NCBI GenBank assembly: GCA_905250885.1
Contig: CAJNOQ010003015.1
Location: 1-21,756, forward strand
DNA: 21,756 nucleotides
From: Didymodactylos carnosus
Taxonomy: Eukaryota > Rotifera > Eurotatoria > Philodinida > Philodinidae
Reading direction: 5' to 3'
Shown piece by piece: positions 1-10,197 of this stretch. A program made the position numbers and the translations under genes. Below the pieces are notes generated by a model. It was not told the origin of the DNA, searched no databases, and saw nothing but the letters and a program-made list of their open reading frames with translations. Each line of letters opens with the position of its first letter. Positions within the stretch are counted from its first letter, which is position 1.

Positions 1-100
1 TCAAAATGCCATGGACTATAGGTAATCGACTACGCTGAGCATAGTGGCAACATTTGTTTTTGTGTAGAAATGAATATAACTTCGCCAGAGGCATTGTTGT

Positions 101-116
101 GAAAAACCGGTTTTTC
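101..116. repeat. 16-bp perfect palindrome
   Basis: The bases GAAAAACCGGTTTTTC form a perfect palindrome and are followed by GCC. A near copy (GAAAAATCGGTTTTTCGCC) lies at 10398-10416. The shared core suggests the end or centre of a repeat family, but the flanks of the two sites do not align. The rest of 1-190 shows no coding or structural signal. Confidence 0.5.
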
Positions 117-197
117 GCCTGTTACTATAAATAATCTATAATATTTCATTAAAAAAATCCATACTAGCTTTTTAACTAGAACACAAATATAATATTG

Positions 198-2043
198 ATG
201 CATTGTTATAAAAAATTCCCCTATCGATTCGAGATGAAAGCTCAGTATGATACTACGTGTCGCAACAAAAATGACTTTAAAAAAGAAATTATATCTTCTA
301 CCGACGCAAAAATGATGTTAGAAAAAGCATTAAAACAGAAGACTAACGATATTATCGATAAATGTTCGGCACTACAAAAAATCTGTTGTGGTTTCAATCT
401 GGCACAGGAACTGTACGCACTAGTAAACTAATTACAGGTTGAGTCTGCACTACTTACAAGCATCGAAGCAAAACAGCAAGCTGAAGGAGTGATTCGTAGT
501 CTAACTGGCTTTTGTCAAACATTGGAAAAAGACCAAAAAATCTCACTGGTTCTGCCAAAAATGAATGTAATGGAAACAAAACCAGACCCGACTGGAAATA
601 TTAGGGAGATAAATTTTGCACCTCCTGTACCGAAATCTCAGTTAAATGACGACGTTGAGAAAATGGTTACTGATGCTGCTAGTGTACAAGCGCTTTGCAG
701 CTCTGATACGAAATCGTTTAGAAATGATCCCTATGCGACAAAAAAAGAAAAACGCTACAGAACGCCGTAAACCGGAAGGTGAAGAAGATGAATACTTGGA
801 CTACTCCACTGCAAAGACAACCAATAAACATCGAGCACGACAATCACCGAATGAACATCAATACGAAGAAATTTCAGATGACTCGGAATCTGTATACGAG
901 ACGCAAAAGACGCACAGTGTGAGAGCAAAAGAAAAGAGACCGATTCTGATCACAGCTGAACAGTTGAGTTCATTGAGTGTACAAGACTTGCTCGATCAGC
1001 ACACTAAGTCCAAAAATGCAGATAATTCGAACCAAATGCTTGAGCTAATAAAGTGATCTCGAGATGAATCCATCGGCCCACTTCCAACAGCATCAGCTGA
1101 CTTTGCAGTACGGACACGCTATTCACAACATTATGCGTCCTATTCAAAATCACAGTTAAAACCAATTTATTTTGAACTTGAACAGAAAATAAATACAATA
1201 ACAGGATCGAATCCTCTGAAACTGAGTGCAGTTTCATCAGACTTACTGTATGAAATAGCAGCTGTGTATGGTTATTTACATTGTAAAACGGTTATCCGTG
1301 AAGGTTTTACTAAAACAGAGTCGCAGGGACATCTGAACATGAACCAACAACGGCTAAAGTTACCGGAAGTAGAAAAAAATGAAGTAATGAACGTACCAGC
1401 ATACCAGTCGAACAGATCAACTGTGTTCAACGATGACACAGAGATAGATTATTACTTTGACGCAAATGTTTTGTATGAGAGGCAGAATATGCGAAATTAA
1501 CAGAAATTACGCTCAAGGCGCCAAAAAGAGCAAGTAGTAACAGAGCGGGCACGAACAACAGCGTCTCTTCGAACGCCCACTGAGCATAAACCAGATAATC
1601 AGTCCGACTATCATCAGACCGCACAATCACACGATCCCGCTGCTAAAGGCCATTATCAATTTTCATCCGCGAGTTCAACATCTACGTCGCACATTTATCA
1701 TAATTCAACGAACAGAATTGAAAACACATGTGACGATAAACTTCGCGCCCTGAGCCAGACGAAACTTTTAGCGCAGTATCGAGATGCTCTTTCAGTTTAT
1801 AATAACGGTCTTATCCACTCAATTTACAGCGAACTTGAACGTGGATGTTATGGAGATGATGACCAACTGATAAAAGAAAAGCATGAGTTATACGCCGAAA
1901 AACTAGTACGCTTTATAACATTTTCACTCGACGCTGTTAAAAAAGCTTATTCTGTTTTATTCGATCAGATAAAAGCAAAAACTGGTGGTAATACTACGCG
2001 TATAAAGAAATGGTCGTTGAACTATCAGCCGCTCGATATGTAA
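198..2043 (+). pseudogene. Broken gene of about 615 codons, family not recognised
   Basis: A coding frame can be followed from an ATG at 198 to a TAA at 2041-2043. It is interrupted by in-frame stops at 429-431 (TAA), 1054-1056 (TGA) and 1498-1500 (TAA), and by one frame change near the seven-A run at 740-746. Between the breaks the frame stays open with protein-like composition. The N-terminal third is rich in K, E, Q and L and could form coiled coil. A charged stretch from about 770 to 960 holds GEEDEY and SDDSES. A helical-looking C-terminal part runs from about 1740 to 2040 and ends PLDM. Two of the stops lie where a single C-to-T change in a CAA or CGA codon would explain them. No intron with good splice sites is needed, apart from a curious 15-nt segment at 423-437. 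I do not recognise the family and see no catalytic motif. It could be a dead gene, or a gene carrying assembly errors. Confidence 0.6.
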
Positions 2044-2663
2044 TGAAGCAAAACGAGAAGAGTAAGAAAATAATTTGAAAGTATGATCTTACGCCACATG
2101 AATAAAGGTTTCTTTTCCGAAATATGTGAAACATAAATGTGTTATAGGTTTTCGTTGTTATTTTTTTACACAATAGTAGTATACGAAAAATAAATGGCTA
2201 AAGTACGAGAGCTGTCTTTCAATACCCAAAAAGTGCATGATCTTTACGTCACATCAGTTTTCGGTCTTGCTTTTAGTGTTAACTAGAAAGAAGTATGAGG
2301 ACTATTACCGCCTTATCTAACGGTTAGCAAAGATGCTAAAATATGTGTGAATTACTTCAGAAGTCACCCAGTTTCTGGTTTTCCTGAAAAATCTCTGAAT
2401 AGTATTTTATTTACGGAAGCAACACTGCAACTCGACTACACGTTACAAAACCTATCCCCAAAAGCAATTCTGAAGTAATTTTAGAACCGTTGAGAACATA
2501 AAGGTTGGAGAATAGAGCGGACATTGTATTTTGAAAAACAGTTCTAATAAGATAAAGTTCCCGAACGGAAATTTTTAGCACGGAGTGACGTACAGTAGAA
2601 TTACATTTGTGATAACAAAAAGACATCTTTTGCTCTTTGTGTTCGAACTCTGTATAGGGTGAG
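2044..2663. other. Non-coding stretch, nothing recognised
   Basis: This is A+T-rich sequence downstream of the broken gene. A 71-codon minus-strand open frame at 2411-2626 has no domain or splice support and is treated as chance. No repeat shared with the rest of the window was found here. Confidence 0.4.
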
Positions 2664-2702
2664 AGTGTAACTACCTAGTATCTATATCTAGGTAGTTACA
2701 CT
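2664..2702. repeat. Perfect 15-bp-stem hairpin
   Basis: AGTGTAACTACCTAG at 2664-2678 is exactly complementary to 2688-2702, leaving a 9-nt loop. The perfect match in otherwise unstructured sequence suggests a very small inverted-repeat insertion, or its terminal repeats brought together by internal deletion. No target-site duplication is clear. Confidence 0.75.
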
Positions 2703-2994
2703 AATATCTACAAAAGTTCCAGTTTGCTTAGCTGGTTTTGATCAAGAATATGTTTAGAACAGATTTTCTGCGAAACTGTAGAAATGATCCGAGGATAACT
2801 CTTATTATTTTACATTAATGAAACTAGATTTTTATTTGTTTTCTTAACGTTCAAGTTGATCGATTCATTGACTTTCTCTTGACGCGTCAATTAACTTCTT
2901 GAATTCATAGTCCTCAAAGAACGATCTGATTACTTGCCACTCCTGCTGCGTTACACGACTGCATTCGACTTCAAATGGTCATATCCTTAATGAT

Positions 2995-3080
2995 AAACTC
3001 TAAAAAATAACCATAACCTTTGTTAATGAGCCATAATTGTATCCCGCACATTTCTGATTAAAATGAGACATCTCCCAGCT
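2995..3080 (-). repeat. Dispersed repeat, about 86 bp (copy 1)
   Basis: Read on the minus strand, this stretch matches 18217-18302 read on the plus strand with only scattered differences. The shared core contains AGCTGGGAGATGTCTCATTT and then AGAAATGTGCGGG. Similarity stops at both ends, so this is a fragment. Copy 2 lies inside the nested inverted-repeat element at 18123-18450, so this is probably a piece of another member of that family. Confidence 0.75.
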
Positions 3081-3751
3081 CTAATTACAACAGCGCATAT
3101 TTTGCTTATATCTCAGTGCAGAACAATAATAAAATCTTGAAATTCAGTTCTCTAAAAACTTCTGTTTATATCTATTTAAAATAACAGAACTGAACGTTTT
3201 TATAGGTTACATAGTCTGATGTGATGATATGAATTGTATCTACTTCTACTTCTCACACATTTCTTTTATTAATTTCTTTTTTCTACACACACGAAAATTT
3301 AGTTTTTAAAACATAGCTCACTGCTAGATGGCTCTTGAATGCCTCTGTCGATTGTGTATAAATACGAAGTTTTATTATTCTCATTCTTTCGGTTAGGCGG
3401 CACTTTCTGCAAAGCCATCTTTTGAGTATAGCAACGTTTTCTCTCTTTGTTATGTGCTCCTTTTCAAAAAACATCCGAGAAATGGTACATACGGCCAAAC
3501 CGAGTTGATTTTTATAGTATTTTGTAGAAGAAGGATTTCTCTTTCTACTTGGACCTCAAATAGCATGTGATAAAGCGGTTCAGTTGGACGAAGAACCAGA
3601 ACATTGTCAAGAAGGCTGTTTTTGTTGTAGCGGTACAAGCACGCCATTGTTATTAGGTACGAGTAGATTGTGATCAAACGCTTACAGATACTTCTGAAAG
3701 AGCATTTAATATTCAATCGTATTACAAATAATTCGTTGCTTAGATGCCTGT
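3081..3751. other. Non-coding stretch, nothing convincing
   Basis: Two minus-strand open frames at 3283-3498 and 3450-3809 overlap each other and the end of the Walker-A fragment. Their residue make-up is that of A+T-rich chance frames. They might be decayed downstream parts of that gene, but I see no motif that shows it. Confidence 0.3.
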
Positions 3752-4102
3752 TTATAACTTGAAAAAAGACGACAAAAACATAGTAAAAATGCGTGGGACG
3801 TAGCTGCAATAAATAGTGCTTGATCTTTGAATTTGGAGCGCCTTACAATATGTGTTTTTTTCGCTATGCATGTTTTGCAATAGTCCTGTCAATCCAGTCA
3901 CACTACGACCCCTCGAAAAAATGAAATAATTGATAAATGTTGATTTTCCACAGCCATTCTCGCCGATAATTAACTCTTTTGCCACACCACTTGTATTAAG
4001 ATTGTCATATTGTTCTGGTTCATTATTGTCTGCTTTTGTCTCACTATATTTTTTCGAGTCCCGTGAACTCAGGTGTTTGAATGGATTCTTGAAAAATGAC
4101 AT
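3752..4102 (-). pseudogene. P-loop NTPase N-terminal fragment
   Basis: A 116-codon minus-strand frame starts at ATG 4102. After a polar, charged N-terminus of about 45 residues it has GENGCGKST at residues 47-55, a full Walker A motif. This sits behind the hydrophobic ELII and ahead of FINYF, so a beta strand, the phosphate-binding loop and a helix are in the right order. Past residue 60 the similarity to any P-loop fold fades: I see no Walker B or G4 motif, and the frame ends after a hydrophobic tail. The motif resembles AIG1-like or dynamin-like GTPase and ABC or SMC ATPase N-termini; GKSTFIN favours the GTPase side. It could be a first exon whose later exons I cannot find, or a truncated remnant. 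The remnant reading is more likely. Confidence 0.5.
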
Positions 4103-4559
4103 TTTACCATTTTACCAAACTGTATTTGGTTTTTCCTCCTCCCAAAATGCTAAACAAAGTTGTGAGTGAATAAATTCAGATCAAGAAAAGATGCCTAACA
4201 AATGTCTGCACTAGATGATGTCATTTCGAAACGGTGAGTCATTGAACGCACACATATTTCGAGAAGAACTTTCACGGTTCTACGGGAAGTTGGCTTTATC
4301 TGCTGGAAGTACGAGACTTTGTGGATTTATCTATATACCCTTTAGAATTCGAAAAAGGAGAGAACAACCTTGAAGAGTACACTAAAGGTGTACGCAATTC
4401 AAGTTCCACACCATTTTTTTCTCAGTAATACATACATAGTTCGATAGGACTCATCGAGCTGAGTCATAGTATATGTGCTTAATTTTTCCTGTGAACAAAA
4501 ACTTTTAAAATTAGAAAAACCGTTAATATTTTGAACTTGGGATAGATACTGTAGTTTTC
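4103..4559. other. Non-coding stretch, nothing recognised
   Basis: This lies between the Walker-A fragment and the first foldback element. It would hold the promoter of the minus-strand fragment if that were a live gene, but no TATA box or other element stands out. Confidence 0.4.
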
Positions 4560-4878
4560 AAACAGAGTTTTTCTTATTCAGCATATAAAACTCAACGAGA
4601 AAATGCAATTCTGAAGTTTTTCGTATATATTACACTTTGAAAGACTTTCGATCCAGAGCAGAATCTACAGTGTGGGTTAAGTTAACAATTTATAAGCCTA
4701 TATAGTTTTTTCTTTATGCCGCATACAAAAAAAAATGAATAGGCTTATAAATTGTACTGAACCCACACTGTAGATTCTGCTCTGGATCGAAAGTTTTTCA
4801 AAGTGTGATACATGCGAAAAACTCCAGAATTGCATTTTCTCGTTGAGTTTTGTATGCTGCATAATAAAAATTCCGTTT
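4560..4878. mobile_element. Foldback (hairpin) element with about 140-bp arms
   Basis: The left arm at 4560-4701 is complementary to the right arm at 4739-4878 over almost its whole length, with roughly nine of ten bases matching. A 37-nt A/T-rich loop separates them. Well-kept blocks include CTCAACGAGAAAATGCAATT and GATCCAGAGCAGAATCTACA. The element has no coding capacity, so it would be a non-autonomous inverted-repeat element (MITE-like). I see no convincing target-site duplication. Hairpin formation by local inverted duplication is the alternative. Confidence 0.85.
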
Positions 4879-5702
4879 CTTTTTTTTCACAGTATTTTTA
4901 GTGTACCTTAAGCATTTTTACCCCGAAAAAGACGGCATTTCACAGGTGGAGAGAACGCACATTTCTCTATCTACTGATGTAGAAATCTTGTTAAAGTTCA
5001 AGAGGATTAATTAGTACTCACCAATTTCCACAGAGCTCCAATCAAATATCCAGAATTACCCCATTTCTATTAAAAAATTATACCACCTTGCAGAGACTTT
5101 TGAGCTGTATTGAGCCCTTGTAAATTGCTAGTCCTGCAGACATATCCTCGATTAATTAATTAGAAGTTATGAAAATAAAAGAACAGTTATTTTTTCATTA
5201 TTTCTGTTTGGGGTATATTTAGACGGTTTGCACAAATCGCACATGATAGACAGAAAACAACTTTTAACGTCTTTTAGAAACCGATCTGATATCGTGTTAA
5301 ACTGCAAAGTCGTTCAGAACCATGAGCTCCCGGTTTTTTTCTAAACAATCCTTCTAACGACAACTATACAGCATTTTGAATGATTAATATTTTCATCATA
5401 ATAATGTAAAAAAGAAAAAATAATAAATATAAAACAATATATTCAAATTTTTTGATTTGATATCTTAAGTGAATGGTTTCTTATATCCTATAGAATTGAT
5501 ACTTTATCATAAGTTTGCAGGTTACGTCTTACATAACGGGAAAGAAAGAACAGTAGTAAAAAACAAAATGAATAATTTCATTTTTTTTCTCGTAATATGA
5601 TCCAATAGTGGCGTCATTATACGCAACGTATGTAGTATATGGATGAAAAAAGAAGAGGAAAACGCCTTCTATTTTTCGCAGCACTAATGATGCCCGACGG
5701 TG
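4879..5702. other. Non-coding stretch, nothing recognised
   Basis: This is A+T-rich DNA with several poly-T and poly-A runs. A minus-strand frame at 5529-5723 is driven by those runs. No splice-supported exon and no copy of another repeat in the window was found. Confidence 0.4.
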
Positions 5703-5783
5703 GGATCCTGTAAGATCTTGCAAGATTCTACAAGATCTGACTACAGGATCCTAAAGTAGAATCTTGTATGATCTTACAATAGG
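5703..5783. repeat. Interleaved GATC-rich inverted repeats
   Basis: Two inverted repeats overlap here. GGATCCTGTA at 5703-5712 is perfectly complementary to 5742-5751. The 23-nt stretch at 5709-5731 is complementary to right-hand bases ending at about 5780, with two mismatches. AAGATC and CAAGAT units recur between them. This looks like the remains of a small mobile-element terminus or a compact foldback. Confidence 0.65.
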
Positions 5784-6785
5784 GTTATTTAGCTTGGGTA
5801 CAAGTGGAAAAATATTCCATGATAGTATTCTAAACTAAAACTATCGAAAAACGCAAAATTACTTTTATATTAATTGAGATTCGAACACATGAACTTAGCG
5901 TTGTAGTAAAGATTATCGGGAATTCGCAGCTCGCACAAATTTTCGAATTTCAGTGTTCATAGGAAATTGTAAGTTTTTCACGAAACGGCAATAGGCTCAG
6001 AAATACTTATCTTTCATGTGAGATGGAAAACGTTAAATTTTTCCCTTCTAAATAACGAAGGCGTGGTGTACGTGCAATAGCGGCTATTGAAATTTGTATC
6101 CAAAATCTAAGGAACATGGACATCGCAAGCAAGAGTTAAGTAGATCCATCTCAGACATCTCTATCCTGACTCGACTGTTCTGATACCGACAGAAGATCGC
6201 GTCCTTTCAGATAAGTAACGGTGATTCTCTACTAATTAATAAGTGATTTTTTGTAGAATTTCTTTTCGTCTCTTCACATACACGGATATTGCAGAAGGCA
6301 TCACATGACTAATCGCAACATGGGCAAAATGGTGGCAAAGGTCAAGGTTACAAAGGCGGTGTGCGTTGCATCTTATCTTGTCTTTTTCTTTGTTATGTTT
6401 AGAATGACCTGAATATATTTCAGGCGTAAGATGGTCAAATTTGCAAGTACTGGATATGCTTTTGGACGATATCTGATCTATCATTCCACGATCTTTTGGT
6501 AGTGCTAAATATTCATTTTGTTGCTACAACGAATGTCAGAAGTGTTACATATACATTTTTGGATACAGTGCGTAATAAAACCAAGGAACAGCATCTGACA
6601 CGTTTCTCTTTCAATTCTGATGATTCTAAACTTTGGAATACGTTTTGATCTCCTAATATTTCCATGTCTCTAGCTTGCCGAGCAAAACGTTGTGAATTCA
6701 TACCATTGGTCTACAAACAGAGAACAAGAGATTGCGAAGACCAATATGAAAGTTTCTTTTCTCACAGGCAGTTTTGCAAACATGA
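5784..6785. other. Gene-free stretch with weak open frames
   Basis: Short minus-strand frames at 6236-6484, 6513-6701 and 6670-6855 overlap or abut, but they show no domain, no shared splice frame and no biased composition. The stretch may include the promoter of the weak gene candidate at 6786. Confidence 0.3.
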
Positions 6786-7312
6786 ATGAGTTTGATGGGT
6801 TGTGTGGGTTATGCAAGAGTGTCGAATAGCGCTCACTGGTGTGGACTACTGGCACTTATAACCGAGAAACGAAATGGGCAATGGTTACCCTTTATAAATG
6901 ATTATTTCGAATCAGAAGAAAAACGCTTGCAGGAACTGGGAAGAACATTTCAACGTGAAAATATTACGTATGAAGTAAGTATTAGAACAGAACATTAATG
7001 ACACCACATGGGTATTGAAACTAATGTACAAATCTCAAAGCCGATTATTTTCAGTGCGCGCAAAGCGGTGAAAACATACAACCCAAAATAAAACGGACTA
7101 AGAAAACGATATTAATCGAAATCGGAGCGGTCATTGGACTACGTTTCGAACAACATGATTCAGCTTCAACCACAGCCAGAAGTACAACAACGAGTGGTCA
7201 AGGAAGACGTTTCTTTTCATTTGAACTACGAAACTTTCGTGGGAGCACATTCAAAAAGAGCATTGAATGCTCTTTTCTCCTGTGTACAGAAAAAATTTCA
7301 GAATATTCTTAA
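6786..7312 (+). CDS. Putative two-exon gene, unknown function
   Basis: Exon 1 (6786-6974, 63 codons) ends in GAA directly before the consensus donor GTAAGT. An 80-nt intron ends TTTTCAG at 7054. Exon 2 (7055-7312) continues in frame for 85 codons to a TAA, giving a 148-residue product. The join needs no frame repair, which is the main support. Exon 1 holds a charged, probably helical stretch, EEKRLQELGRTFQREN. Exon 2 is basic and Ser/Thr-rich near SASTTARSTTTSGQ and ends with SEYS. No family is recognised, and no signal peptide or membrane segment is seen. Another frame of exon 2 (7134-7358) is also open, so the reading frame is not certain. A chance pairing of two A+T-poor frames, or a decayed gene, is possible. 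Confidence 0.35.
7254..7276. repeat. Near-perfect palindrome, 11-bp arms
   Basis: AAAAGAGCATT and its exact complement AATGCTCTTTT are separated by a single G. It lies inside the second exon of the weak gene candidate at 6786-7312, which slightly lowers confidence that the exon is real. Confidence 0.6.
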
Positions 7313-8335
7313 AAAGTTTCCACAATTATATTCGGTCATTCTCCGAGTAGTATCCTAAACCGAATCGACTAATATAGAAAAAATTCAAAAAGTTAACAAA
7401 TAAATCTGCTCTTTTTATTTGCGAGGAATTGGAATGATTTTCATATTGTGTGACTGTACTTAGTGTAATATTTCATTCAGTTGTATTAATTGACAGAAAC
7501 AATGTAATCGCACTCGGTAAATTATTGAAAGAGGCGCGCAAGAGTACAAATAAAGACATTCAACAGTTTTCACTTAGTAAAGGCGGTCTCCACAACTTTG
7601 AACTTAAACTTTTTGAACTTTTATTTATTTTTCCAACAGAAAAACAAACAAAGCATTGTTGAACAGGAAAGCAGAAAAAGTGCCATCTTATAATCTAAAA
7701 TCCTGCCACCTTTGATGAGTAGAAAAAGGACAAGAATAAAAAAATGAGAATAGAAGAGCGACACAATCATCATAAAGAGAGAAACCTTCTAAGTACGGTT
7801 CTGCGCTTGTTACAAAAAAGGATTGTGATGTTGTTCTCTTTCTCATGTTTCCTAGCATCTTATGTTCTCTTTTTTCTCTTTTATGTGTAGAGAAAAGTTT
7901 GATCATCTAATATGGCATTGTCCTTCTCTATCAAGCAGTGAGAAGAGTTTCTTTTGAGCTCGTTTAGCATTAATCAAATTCAAATGACCGATTGAAATAG
8001 ATACACTGAATAAGTGATACGATATGAATAAGTTAGATATACCATAATATTTTAATCCTCTGGTAGAAGGATATTAATTACTCCGAACAGCTAATTTATT
8101 TACAATTTAATCCCGTACGTTAGTAATATATAACATGATGTTAAAAGGACAAACTTGCTCTTTTTTCACACGTTTGTTTTCATTGTTTAGAGGCATCAAG
8201 TTAATATTTCACGCAAAGGTGAGAGAGATAACTCTTTACCAAAGATAGAAAAAGAGAAAATAAATACTTGACTCAGATAAGCGGTAACTTATGCCAGTTA
8301 TACTCAATATACGGTTGTAATAACAAGCACCAAAT
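7313..8335. other. Intergenic stretch upstream of the dioxygenase gene
   Basis: An open frame at 7450-7662 follows an acceptor-like TACTTAG and a second one, TTGACAG, but no donor joins it to 6786-7312. A minus-strand frame at 7688-7906 has no support. The 100 bases before the dioxygenase ATG show no clear TATA box or other promoter element. Confidence 0.35.
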
Positions 8336-9314
8336 ATGCCGAATCTTAGTAATCAATTAGTAACTGAACAACATTTGCACGATTTCGATAAACACGGGTA
8401 AGTGCATGTAACTTCATTCGAGCCACTAATCATAATCTGTTTTCTTGGCAGATACTTCATTCTTCCTTCTGTAATTCCACAAGAGCATGTTGCTATCATG
8501 CAAGGAGTTATTGAGCGAGCTATTGCTTGCCGTGATGCCGATATGAATGGTCATGAAACAACAGTGACAGACGATGGATTAATTTTGTGCTCGAAAGAGG
8601 GCAAATATTTCTTCTTCATGCATGAAGATAATGAGCCAGATATGCATAAAATTATTTTCAGTACTTATATGGAACAAATTGTAAGAGGTATAGAATTCGC
8701 TTTGTTTTAAATTAAAAACTAACGAATTATTGCTATTGTTTCAAGCGGTATTAGGCGATACGTCATATTATACTCATTCGGAAATTGTTGTAAAACGCGG
8801 TCAGAAAGACAGCACTAGTACAAAAACTGCTTTTGGATGGCACCAAGATAGCGGGTATGTGCCATACCAACATACACCATATCTCAGCTGTTGGTGTGCA
8901 TTAAGTGAAATGACAGAATCAAATGGTACCATCTCCGTGTTACCGAATGAGAGGAATCCACCAGAAGATCAGGATCACATAGTGAATTGGTCTGCGAAGC
9001 CACGACCTTTAGCCATTAAAGAATTTCCTTGTTATCAACATCGAAAAGATGACAAAAGTCCCGATTTAATTGGGTATTTTGGTAAAGATCCTGGTGTTGA
9101 AGTATTGTGTCCCATTGGAAGCATTGTTGTCTTTTCCACTCTCACGTTGCACTGCTCAACACCGAACCGAAGTAATACACTTCGCTCGGCGTATAATGTT
9201 CAATATGCTCCAGTGCCATTGATGAGTGAAGATGGACAAACGTTTAGACACAAAGCAGATTTATTTGTTGTGGACTCCAAGACGGATCCGCAAGCGAAAA
9301 TGTGGCAGCAATAA
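8336..9314 (+). CDS. Phytanoyl-CoA dioxygenase (PhyH) family protein
   Basis: Three exons, 8336-8397, 8452-8687 and 8746-9314, join in frame across GT-AG introns of 54 and 58 nt into a 288-residue protein, a normal length for the family. PhyH enzymes are Fe(II)- and 2-oxoglutarate-dependent oxygenases that hydroxylate fatty acyl-CoAs or other small molecules. The N-terminal FDKHGYFILPSVIP (residues 17-30) is the usual family opening. The iron-binding HxD is H132 and D134 in WHQDSGY, the second iron histidine is H235 in LTLHCST, and R246 in LRSAY is placed to bind 2-oxoglutarate. All ligands are present, so it should be catalytic; the substrate cannot be read from sequence. It ends in QQ, without a PTS1 signal, and has no clear PTS2 or signal peptide, so a cytosolic site is likely. 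The ATG sits just before the conserved opening. No neighbour suggests a pathway. Confidence 0.93.
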
Positions 9315-9420
9315 GTTTTATTATGCTTGGTACAACACATTTGTTTCCCCCATATTTTTATATAATACGTTGCAAATCGATCTTATGAGAGTATCTGCGT
9401 TTCTGTCAAAACCCTTTTCA

Positions 9421-9426
9421 AATAAA
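9421..9426 (+). terminator. Polyadenylation signal AATAAA
   Basis: AATAAA, overlapping a second AATAA, lies about 107 bases after the dioxygenase stop codon. It is the first canonical signal downstream and is a reasonable 3' end for that transcript. Such hexamers are common by chance in A+T-rich DNA. Confidence 0.5.
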
Positions 9427-9431
9427 TAATT

Positions 9432-9760
9432 CTTCTACAACGATTATTTCAAATGTCTTGTACGAATATGATATTTTATTTTTTAAATCTCTTGTGGTAA
9501 AGTCTTGAGAGAACCGTTTGAATATCGTCAGATTGTGCTTAACAGCATATAACAAGTGCAGGATTACTACCTAGTAGTCAATTCATAAATTTAAATATAG
9601 ATATGTCATATAAAGTATGGCTGATTTCTCAAACTGTATATATAGTCATTTTCGCAACACTCAAAGAGTGCTTTCTTCAAATTGTCAACCTTTTTCGCTA
9701 TCCGACGAAATTAACATCTCAATTTTAAATTTTCTTCCAAAACCTCTTTTGCTGACTTGA
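9432..9760. other. Non-coding spacer, nothing recognised
   Basis: This is A+T-rich sequence between the dioxygenase gene and the next foldback element. No exon or repeat was seen. Confidence 0.45.
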
Positions 9761-10197
9761 GAGCTAGAGAGTTCTTTCATACGCCAGAAGATTTGCCTTG
9801 CTCCACAAAAGTATGCTTCGATTTTTTTAAAAACGAAGAATTTGATGCTCTGTCGATACGATATGTTTGGGACGAAAAAGATTTCTGAAAGGCTCTTAAA
9901 GGTTTCTCAGAGTTCTGGTTTTTTGCAAAACCTACTTGGAAAAGTCCAAACCTCTCAGACGCATTTGTAACGTATTCAGCATTGCTTTTTACCTAGAAAA
10001 CCACAATAGCAGTGCTCTAAGTGGAAATATCACTGAGTTATGGGCTCATTAGGTGAAGGATTTTGCGAAAAACTCGCACTTTCTCAGTCTTTTCCTAATT
10101 TCTCCTGAAAGGAAAAACGTTTTCAAAAAAACCGAAGCATACTTTTGTGGAGCAAGGCAGAGCGAATCTTCTGGCGTATGAAAGAACTCTCTAGCTC
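9761..10197. mobile_element. Foldback element with about 75-bp arms
   Basis: The left arm (9761-9835) and right arm (about 10118-10197) are inverted copies. Shared blocks are GAGCTAGAGAGTTCTTTCAT, ACGCCAGAAGATT and CCTTGCTCCACAAAAGTATG. The right arm carries a short extra piece of about 6 bases. The 280-bp middle has no long open frame. This fits a non-autonomous inverted-repeat element. No clear target-site duplication borders it. Confidence 0.85.

Noticed and set aside
198..2043. A variant genetic code in which TAA or TGA encodes an amino acid
   Set aside because: The dioxygenase and DsbA-like genes use TAA as a true stop and contain no internal TAA, TAG or TGA. The broken gene contains both TAA and TGA internally plus a frameshift, which decay explains better.
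2411..2626. Minus-strand open frame of 71 codons
   Set aside because: No domain, splice site or repeat evidence; typical of chance in this base composition.
7450..7662. Third exon for the weak gene at 6786
   Set aside because: The candidate second exon ends in a stop before it, and no donor joins the two.
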